Positions 46,901-51,280 of a stretch of DNA of 51,280 nt are shown in pieces. The stretch's first letter is position 1. Each line of letters starts with the position of its first letter. Under the pieces are notes generated by a model. The model saw nothing but the letters and a program-made list of their open reading frames with translations. It did no database searches and had not been told where the DNA came from. Source of the DNA: Prevotellaceae bacterium UBA3849 (GTDB lineage Bacteria > Bacteroidota > Bacteroidia > Bacteroidales > Bacteroidaceae); contig DGHL01000011.1 of the NCBI GenBank assembly GCA_002392645.1, positions 1 to 51,280 of the forward strand, given 5' to 3'. Position numbers and translations under genes: made by a program.

Positions 46901-47158
46901 GTCTATGCCGTAGCCTGCAATGCCGTAGCCTGAGGACTGCGAGCTGTATGCAAGGCCTATCTTGGGTGTCATCCTGCCACCGTTGGGGGCATCGAACGTC
47001 ACGCTGTAAACCGCTGCGCCCATGTCGTTGACAGTCAACGCACCATTGACGCTGCCCACAGCGTTCTGGGCTTTGGTGAATGTGGGGTGAGTAAAGAATG
47101 TTATGAGTAGGAAGGTGAGTGTCCTGAGCAAATGACTTATCTTACTGCTATTCTCCAT
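40943..47158 (-). CDS. SpvB/FG-GAP/RHS polymorphic toxin
   Basis: The 2071-residue protein begins with a signal peptide (LLRTLTFLLITFFTHPTFTKA). Residues 33-330 resemble the SpvB N-terminal domain (GGRMTPKIGLAYSSQSSGYG). Seven FG-GAP-type calcium motifs lie between about 350 and 740 (DLDGDGISEG, DHDGDGLNDL, DMNGDGRDDV, DYNGDGLPDI, DFNGDGLVDF, DFDNDGKSDV, DFNGDGRLEL). YD repeats follow from about 985 to 1600 (YTYDRWGNVTSE, YEYDNLGRVIS) and form the RHS shell. The core junction (RVYDPAIGRFLSPDNFV ... NPLKYTDPSG) ends near 1776. A glycine/alanine-rich segment follows, then a C-terminal tip (about 1955-2071) ending TWGSNAHYRDKK ... WRTADPGHFHLYRLK, possibly a nuclease. The DNA for the tip is visibly AT-richer than the shell. 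Its start overlaps the upstream T9SS mini gene by 22 bases. Confidence 0.88.
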   Translation of the reverse strand: MENSSKISHLLRTLTFLLITFFTHPTFTKAQNAVGSVNGALTVNDMGAAVYSVTFDAPNGGRMTPKIGLAYSSQSSGYGIAGYGIDVTGISVITSGGRDMFHNGKVRGANYDKDSNFYLDGKRLVLQEGEDGEDGTLYAPEGDPYTKVTLHGDINSGTAYFEVTATDGSVFTYGSSNNSRLQVAKGGSARTAAWYVATAVNRYGESISYAYVNENLCVSPQTITYGTDRGLTARVEFSYRDMAGANVRTYRIGSQQGMRNKLLSSVTTSINGQTYRKYDFAYDETASDRFSRLTTIIESNGAGESLNPTELTWNTETISPEPIHSVSSYETVQPYSRVNKENSKSTYFSVDLDGDGISEGIRVCMGTVGSAQHTLVFVSHGYLDDEGNVRFSTPRRYTLPYSTNFGQIECIIGALSVMDHDGDGLNDLAFPYFVGGTMVRLCVIYGSSVRNFSDYYGWLDVSLAKADEMPLFANMDMNGDGRDDVLVFEKSDTNGAYAVTSIQYDEAYGPNSGGVPSGRLENCHRTMLRPLSQPKKIFTGDYNGDGLPDILVACDKGYTIYYNNGYTDDCGMEAVFSDANKYDGTSVKSYWRMEQGDFNGDGLVDFFCHDSDTRQFSVAYYNGDGTFCKQAFADNWGVYDDSGTNWDDDKFSVIVTDFDNDGKSDVVISKAMYDFHHGAIWESSYYRYNKTLIRWLRSTDNALELTRAFEFNGEEESYESYFFGGDFNGDGRLELANYGRRTDVNADEMTDNAIHIYRFGTKDAARSRLVSIFDGFGNSSSVDYRYYAKRVVGYSDSQYPLNSYSLPIPVVSTVKSKDFSMEYLFDDLKIHVAGGGVMGFSYVEKNDMVNDVSETSQITAWNTKKWKPSEIKKKNHNLFAHKTATTKETYKFVDDSKGNCVSYMSERVSIGYDYDTITTKSTFDKNLLMVTETKDNYGTGNKMYKSKGGSNYVACGTSWIPTVVTAKQVHPDNSSSTYKTVTKYAYDAFGNPLITVSLAGTACADTVRYTYDRWGNVTSETFHGNDETTGYKYYEYDPTGRFLVKTYTIPESATTTYTYDVFGNVLTETDETNPSNPLTTMHEYDSWGRCVRTMNPDGSEVTYYTDWNDDNNIGDWFIQSYGTGIPYESHVYDSQGREIGYYTSKQGCSLVKYTSYNTKGQVANTETQYGKRKETETFEYDARGRVISNQHSSGAGCTYEYGRNTVTVTDTKGRSVTKTHDAWGNIKRITESDGGIVEYYYRSNGKPSWITSNGVGTSITYDAAARRTKLVDPDAGTITTTYGRNGQVKSETDGRGVKTTYTYDALGRVTQRKRENTTNVRETPSITSYTYGTSGNSKGRIMKKDCDGKAVSYEYDNLGRVISESRGLIYNHDGTRDELRKTYTYNSKGQLATVTFPTSHSTKGLTIGYKYDYDGTLRQMLYDNNISNRLYRNYGNDGLEKQSRSDYLGDVTSHYDNNGYLISRDYNYTYYSKNYGYRGVKDTLNFSWDAVTGNLLSKTINGKKETYSYDNLDRLTGVSCNGVETMTMNFADNGNIISKSGIGEYTYNDDDKPHAVREVENTDGIIDNQELFTGYDLNGKIGVLWNKGYTAYSLYEYGPDDEKWSRWGWSPEDVDLGWDVERTYWDNYERLTIGNHIREYYFLDNDVLLKRENSLIDAGEPDIWSVSYYQMERDNIGNIVAIYDLHHRKVFEAEYDAWGRQTVIKNEIWFNHGYTGHEMLPEFGLIHMDGRVYDPAIGRFLSPDNFVQLPENSQSFNRYSYCINNPLKYTDPSGQLFGIDDAVLIFGTFNLFASIIHAKATGQNIWKAAGVSVLSSVVTAGIGSAFGHAAGSVGHELLRAGTHGFASGVINALQGENFGAGFASGAFASFAGSGAQWAGLGSYGVLGATTLFGGVGSATFGGDFMAGAMRGLEIGLYNHTWEEGGITYNDDNPNDITGQIDEVFVDNHLTLPPPTAPVEKGLELVSPEFDILTGIRAIFNGALKATFSVSADGCRFINEQRKPWIRIKPSYSKVNGVKTRSITWGSNAHYRDKKIINPILRKLNENIRNYKIPIDSWRTADPGHFHLYRLK

Positions 47159-47589
47159 GTCTTTGTCCTCCTTCCTGTCTTTACGGTCAGTATATATATT
47201 CCTGATGGTTGGTCGCCGAGGCTTACCCGAGAGGTCTGCGTGGCAGAGTGTGTCTCACATACCAGCCTGCCATCGCTGGCATGCACGGTGACGGTAGCTT
47301 CGCCGGTCCAGTCGGCATCACTGACGTTCACCGTCACGTCGTCGTCGTTTGCTGAGATGCTGATGCCATCACCATGGGCATTCACTCCGTCAATGGCGGT
47401 CGCCTCGTTCTCTTCCTCGCCGTCTTCAAACGCGCCGCCCTTTGCCTTGGCATTGGCAGAGATGATTACGATTTTCTTTAAAATGCGGTTGCCGCCTGAG
47501 TCATAGGTGTAGGTGACCTTCTGCGCTTGCGACGGCACACACATAGCCATGCCGCACAAAGCAGCTAATAAAAATTTTTGTACTTTCAT
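47137..47589 (-). CDS. Mini T9SS-cargo protein with one RHS-like YD motif
   Basis: A 150-residue protein with a signal peptide (MKVQKFLLAALCGMAMCVPSQA). Immediately after it lies VTYTYDSGGNRILKKIVI, an RHS YD-repeat-like strand. An acidic linker follows (GEEENEATAIDG), then a type-A T9SS sorting domain (about 75-150) with VTVHASDGRLVCE, LGDQPSGIYILTV and a basic end (GRRTKTWRIAVR). The gene overlaps the RHS start by 22 bases, so the two are probably co-translated. It has essentially no domain besides tag and YD strand. An export adapter or anchor for the RHS protein is a reasonable but untested inference. Confidence 0.8.
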   Translation of the reverse strand: MKVQKFLLAALCGMAMCVPSQAQKVTYTYDSGGNRILKKIVIISANAKAKGGAFEDGEEENEATAIDGVNAHGDGISISANDDDVTVNVSDADWTGEATVTVHASDGRLVCETHSATQTSRVSLGDQPSGIYILTVKTGRRTKTWRIAVR

Positions 47590-47610
47590 CTGTTAGTAGT
47601 GAAAATGTCA

Positions 47611-47860
47611 ATATGGTCTCTCTGATACCCAAAGAAAGACTGTATAGGTTAATGTATTTGTCTGTACATAAAAGAAAAGCGGGGCATCATTACCTCTGCA
47701 TGTCCGCGATCCGAGGCCTACCACAGCCTAGCAAGTAAACATGCAGAGAGATACCCACGCAATAGCTTATACAAATACCCACTTAAGTGTGCATGATGGC
47801 TTTTAAAGCCATCTGCATACAAATGGGATAAGTATATAGCTATCCGTAGCATCTACTTCT
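47611..47860 (-). ncRNA. Structured 5' leader RNA of the RHS operon (candidate)
   Basis: Several helices can form on the minus strand. There is a near-perfect palindrome GATGGCTTTTAAAGCCATC (47795-47813). CTCTGCATGT (47694-47703) pairs with ACATGCAGAG (47739-47748), with AGGC/GCCT nested inside. An 8-base pairing between 47617-47624 and 47744-47751 excludes the previous stem. GTGGGTAT occurs twice, 25 bases apart. I do not recognise a known RNA family. It could be a leader element or an independent RNA. Confidence 0.4.
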
Positions 47861-48005
47861 GCAAAATTCTTGACAACCAATTCGATTGTGGTAGTTTCGA
47901 ATAGCCAAAAACAAAGCGTCAGCAACGCAATTCATTATGTAGTGCTTCCTCTTTTCGTTGCCATTCCGAAGTTGTCGGAACAGGCGCAGAAAGAGTTTGC
48001 GACTG

Positions 48006-48037
48006 CAAAATTATAAATAAAACATGACATTTGCAAA
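48006..48037 (-). promoter_or_regulatory. Promoter of the RHS operon
   Basis: On the minus strand TTTG (48037-48034), a 20-base spacer and TAATTTTG (48013-48006). The start near 47999 leaves a leader of about 410 bases, which contains two short overlapping frames (9 and 32 codons from 47963 and about 47936) and the structured region. Confidence 0.6.
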
Positions 48038-48096
48038 CATATAGGGGAAAATCTGTAACATAAAACAGAAAATGATTTCTCTTTTTGTCTCCTTCT

Positions 48097-48412
48097 GAAA
48101 CGAATTACATTTAGTTTGATTCTGATTATATGGAAACGAATTACCATAATTAACCATAATTTGTTTCCCCAAAAATCGCGCTTAGGCTTTAGAAACGAAT
48201 TATACTAATTTGTTCTAATTTTATCCCGAATTATAATAATTATGTTTCCACCAATTATAAAAATTAAAATTAATTCTTTGCAAGATCTCCACGAAGTGCC
48301 TGAGCACCTATGGAGCGCAAGAAAGCGTCACTGCGTGCCGAGCGAAAATAATTCGTTTCAAAAAAAATAATATTTCGTTTCCCCATTAAAAGAATTAACC
48401 ATAATTCGTTTC
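48097..48412. repeat. GAAACGAATTA inverted-repeat array
   Basis: GAAACGAATTA occurs at 48097, 48133 and 48192. Its complement TAATTCGTTTC occurs at 48349 and 48402, with variants at 48157 and 48371. The forward copies lie left and most reverse copies right of the hairpin repeat at 48274, so the whole 315-base stretch is roughly an inverted repeat. Confidence 0.7.
48274..48323. repeat. Dispersed 50-nt hairpin repeat, copy B
   Basis: Second copy of the element at 22232-22280: outer arms TTCTTTGC and GCAAGAA, CTCC/GGAG middle stem, GTGC-CTGA-GCAC tip. Confidence 0.7.
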
Positions 48413-48567
48413 TAAAATCTACGCTGCGACGATTTTTCACTTTGTCACAAAAAGAGACGTTTTGATTACACTCTGACTTTTTGAAACAGTCAACTTGAAA
48501 ACGCAAAATAGAGAAAGAAAAGACATTCCAACAATGATTAAAAGACCAAAAACAGGGGTTAAAAAGT

Positions 48568-48670
48568 AAAAGCTATCAAATTACATCGTGATTAGATAGC
48601 TTTTACAATGTAATATGATAGCTTTTACAACGTAAAACGGCATCTTTTACAACGCAATATGATAGCTTTT
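48568..48670. repeat. 22-bp-period repeat cluster, copy B
   Basis: One forward unit (AAAAGCTATCAAATTACATC plus GT, 48568-48589), then GATAGCTTTT, then three tandem 22-base units in the opposite orientation (48605, 48627, 48649), the middle one divergent. It is the counterpart of 19546-19650. Confidence 0.75.
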
Positions 48671-49017
48671 GCAAGCGAAAAAAACAGGTTGCGGGGAAAC
48701 CGTATATTGAATATCAGAGAGTTACAGCGTGCGCAAGAATCGCGTGTACGAAAATAATTTCCTTGCGATGGATTTTATCGCAAGGAAATTGAGGTTGTAA
48801 AAATCAAAGTGTCATAAAATAAGTGCTTCTTGTAGCAGAATGTAAATATGAAATCTGTAAAGTGACATTGTGTCGCTATGTACGGACAAATTGTCACGGA
48901 AGAGGTGGTTGGAATGAAAATTGAGAGCGGAGGAGGTAGAATTCAGAGCCCCTCCCAGCCCTCCCTGAGGGGGGGAGATGGCTAACGATTGGTATTTTTC
49001 ACGATTTAATTAATAAA
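48671..49017. other. Intergenic region before clpB
   Basis: No gene seen. It holds a 14-base stem-loop (48756-48769 with 48777-48790, ATTTCCTTGCGAT arms), GTGACA and TGTCAC about 27 bases apart near 48870-48898, and a purine/pyrimidine-rich CCCTCCC...GAGGGGGGG element near 48955-48980 of a kind common between Bacteroidales genes. No clear promoter match was found. No coding sequence for a Clp N-domain is present. Confidence 0.45.
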
Positions 49018-49032
49018 GAAAGGAGTTAGATT

Positions 49033-51147
49033 ATGATGATGAATCAAGAACAAAACATGAGCGGCAAAGAGGCACTGGAGCGGTTCTGCAAGAACCTGGT
49101 GTCTGATGCCAAGGCAGGAAAGCTCGATCCGGTGATTGGGCGTGACGACGAAATCCGACGCGTGCTGCAGATTCTGTCGCGACGTACTAAGAACAACCCT
49201 ATACTGATAGGTGAGCCGGGAACGGGTAAGACCGCCATAGCCGAGGGACTGGCACAGCGTATAGTACGTGGTGACGTGCCTGAAAACCTGAAGGAAAAAG
49301 AGATATACACCCTTGACATGGGTGCGCTGGTGGCTGGCGCAAAGTACAAGGGCGAGTTTGAGGAGCGCCTGAAGGGTGTCATCAACGGCGTGATAGAGTC
49401 GCAGGGCAAATACATTCTCTTCATCGACGAGATTCACACCCTTGTGGGTGCCGGCGGCGGTGAGGGCGCCATGGATGCCGCAAACATCCTCAAGCCTGCA
49501 CTGGCGCGAGGCGAACTGCGTGCCATCGGTGCCACCACGCTCAACGAATACCAGAAGTATTTTGAGAAGGACAAGGCCCTTGAGCGCCGCTTCCAGATAG
49601 TGATGGTTGACGAGCCTGACGAGCTGAGTGCGATATCAATCCTCCGTGGACTGAAGGAGCGTTACGAGAACCACCACCGCGTGCGTATTCAGGATGATGC
49701 CTGCATAGCTGCTGTTACGTTGTCTGAGCGATATATTTCAGACCGCTTCCTGCCCGACAAGGCCATTGACCTTATGGATGAGGCTGCTGCAAAGCTGCGT
49801 ATGGAGCGCGACTCCGTGCCTGAGGAACTGGATGAGCTTGAGCGTCGCCTGAAGCAACTTGAGATAGAGCGCGAGGCTATAAAGCGTGAGAACGACAAGG
49901 AGAAGCTGGCGGAGCTGAACAAAACCATATCTGCGCTGCAGGATGAGCAGATGCGTATGCGCTCGGAGTGGGTGAAGGAGAAGAACCTCGTTGACAAGAT
50001 TCAACAGAACAAGCAAGACATAGAACGCCTGCGCTTTGAGGCGGACAAGGCTGAGCGCGAGGGTAACTACGGCAAGGTGGCAGAGATACGCTACGGTAAG
50101 CTGAAGGAACTGGAAGACGGCATTAAGAAGGTGCAGGCGGAGATTGCCGCCAGTGGTAATGACAGGATGGTGCGTGAGGAAGTCACTGCCGATGACATTG
50201 CCGAGGTGGTAAGTCGCTGGACGGGCATACCTGTTACCAGGATGATGCAGAGCGAGCGCGACAAGCTGCTGCACCTGGAGGATGAACTGCACAAGCGCGT
50301 GATAGGTCAGGATCAGGCCATACAGGCAGTGAGCGATGCCGTGCGCCGCAGTCGTGCCGGTCTGCAAGACCCTAAGCGCCCTATAGCAAGCTTCATATTC
50401 CTCGGTACTACCGGTGTGGGTAAGACTGAGTTGGCAAAGGCACTGGCAGACTACCTCTTCAACGATGAGCAGATGATAACGCGCATAGACATGAGTGAGT
50501 ATCAGGAAAAGTTCAGCGTGACGAGGCTCATAGGAGCGCCTCCGGGATATGTAGGCTATGACGAAGGCGGACAGTTGACTGAGGCTGTGCGCAGGAAGCC
50601 ATACTCTGTAGTGTTGTTTGACGAGATAGAGAAGGCGCATCCTGACGTGTTCAATACGCTGCTGCAGGTGCTCGACGACGGCAGGCTGACCGACTCAAAG
50701 GGTCGCGTGGTCAATTTCAAGAACACCATAATAATAATGACCAGTAACCTTACCAACGACCAGCTCTATGGCAAGGCACCGATAGTTGACGGCAACGGTA
50801 TGGTGAAGCCGCCGATACGTCCGGAGTTCCTGAACCGTATAGATGAGATTATAAACTTCAGTCAGCTCTCTAAGGAGCAGATAAGCGACGTAGTGCGCCT
50901 GCAGATGAACCGCGTAGCGAAGATGCTCAGCACGCAGGGATTCACGCTGAACGTCACCGACGATGCTATAGCGACGCTGGCAGAGGCAGGATACGACCCA
51001 GACTTCGGTGCACGACCAGTGAAGAGGGCCATACAGCGCGATGTGCTCAACGCACTGAGCAAGCAGTTGCTGGCAGGCACCGTGAGCAAGGACAATGCCA
51101 TCACGGTGGACAGCAAGGACGGCGTGATAGTGTTTCGCAACGACTGA
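49033..51147 (+). CDS. clpB: ClpB-type disaggregase lacking the N-terminal domain
   Basis: ClpB is a hexameric AAA+ chaperone that, with DnaK, pulls proteins out of aggregates. At 704 residues it is about 150 shorter than usual. It begins at the linker before the first ATPase domain (EALERFCKNLVSDAKAGKLD). Both ATPase modules are complete: Walker A GEPGTGKT (60-67) and GTTGVGKT (about 458-465), Walker B ILFIDEIHTL and VVLFDEIEKA, arginine-finger region ALERRFQIV, and pore loop AKYKGEFEERLK. The coiled-coil M domain lies between about 257 and 385 and identifies ClpB rather than ClpA/ClpC. AAAGGAG lies seven bases before the first of three adjacent ATG/ATG/AAT-type starts (49033 or 49036). There is no stop or frameshift suggesting recent loss. 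Confidence 0.93.
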   Translation: MMMNQEQNMSGKEALERFCKNLVSDAKAGKLDPVIGRDDEIRRVLQILSRRTKNNPILIGEPGTGKTAIAEGLAQRIVRGDVPENLKEKEIYTLDMGALVAGAKYKGEFEERLKGVINGVIESQGKYILFIDEIHTLVGAGGGEGAMDAANILKPALARGELRAIGATTLNEYQKYFEKDKALERRFQIVMVDEPDELSAISILRGLKERYENHHRVRIQDDACIAAVTLSERYISDRFLPDKAIDLMDEAAAKLRMERDSVPEELDELERRLKQLEIEREAIKRENDKEKLAELNKTISALQDEQMRMRSEWVKEKNLVDKIQQNKQDIERLRFEADKAEREGNYGKVAEIRYGKLKELEDGIKKVQAEIAASGNDRMVREEVTADDIAEVVSRWTGIPVTRMMQSERDKLLHLEDELHKRVIGQDQAIQAVSDAVRRSRAGLQDPKRPIASFIFLGTTGVGKTELAKALADYLFNDEQMITRIDMSEYQEKFSVTRLIGAPPGYVGYDEGGQLTEAVRRKPYSVVLFDEIEKAHPDVFNTLLQVLDDGRLTDSKGRVVNFKNTIIIMTSNLTNDQLYGKAPIVDGNGMVKPPIRPEFLNRIDEIINFSQLSKEQISDVVRLQMNRVAKMLSTQGFTLNVTDDAIATLAEAGYDPDFGARPVKRAIQRDVLNALSKQLLAGTVSKDNAITVDSKDGVIVFRND

Positions 51148-51195
51148 TCGGCAGGATGCGCAAGTTAAACTTTGATAATATTTTGAATTAATTGA

Positions 51196-51246
51196 CCGTT
51201 TGAGGGCAGATGTCAGATAAATTTTGTAACTTTGCTCCTCAAACGG
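51196..51246. promoter_or_regulatory. Inverted repeat enclosing a promoter element
   Basis: CCGTTTGAGG (51196-51205) and CCTCAAACGG (51237-51246) form a 10-base stem followed by ACTTTTTTT, which may terminate clpB. The loop contains TAACTTTG (51227-51234), a -7 element that could serve a gene beyond the window; no properly spaced -33 was found. Confidence 0.45.
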
Positions 51247-51280
51247 ACTTTTTTTATTTAAGGTGGGTTCTAATAATTCC

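Noticed and set aside
49738..50640. Minus-strand 300-codon frame inside clpB
   Set aside because: Antisense shadow of a highly conserved AAA+ gene; no start context or motifs.

Overview
The window looks like chromosomal DNA from a Bacteroidales bacterium, most likely Prevotella or a close relative. Four things point there. The promoters follow the Bacteroidetes consensus (TTTG, 19-20 bases, TAnnTTTG). The type IX secretion (T9SS) outer-membrane protein SprA is encoded next to ruvA. Several secreted proteins end in T9SS-type sorting tails. Signal peptides, dockerin-like repeats, Fibrobacter-type paralogous domains and PL1/PL11 pectinases are typical of gut or rumen Prevotellaceae. All calls come from reading the sequence; no database search was run.

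Left part (1-10.9 kb): a large MG2/plug-type envelope protein, then RNase HII with an unusual internal insertion. Next comes a strong promoter whose transcript would carry five 75-base hairpin repeats and then a clear cobalamin riboswitch. The riboswitch leads into a 2073-residue secreted, modular protein (CUB-like modules, beta-helix, DUF4465-like domain, T9SS tail). This is probably a B12-controlled surface protein.

11-19.4 kb, minus strand: a pectin operon. A PL1-type pectate lyase is followed by two tiny genes (59 and 54 codons, the first overlapping the lyase stop codon) and then a PL11-type rhamnogalacturonan lyase carrying a BACON-like insertion. A 2-keto-3-deoxygluconate kinase at 36.7 kb would fit downstream in the same catabolism.

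19.4-22.5 kb: a repeat-rich divergent region with an (ACTC)n tract, then a dockerin/Fib_succ_major surface protein flanked by short direct repeats. 22.5-37.7 kb is housekeeping: ruvA, sprA, nadB, dacB-aroB, asnA, kdgK. 37.9-39.8 kb holds a DUF349 coiled-coil protein that converges on kdgK at a shared bidirectional terminator.

40-48 kb, minus strand: a polymorphic toxin locus. A long structured leader precedes a 150-residue mini protein with a T9SS tail. This overlaps a 2071-residue SpvB/FG-GAP/RHS protein with an AT-rich C-terminal toxin tip, followed by a putative immunity gene and a scrambled RHS remnant. 48-49 kb is a repeat-dense spacer containing second copies of two repeat families also seen near 19.6 and 22.2 kb. 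The window ends with a ClpB disaggregase that lacks its N-terminal domain.
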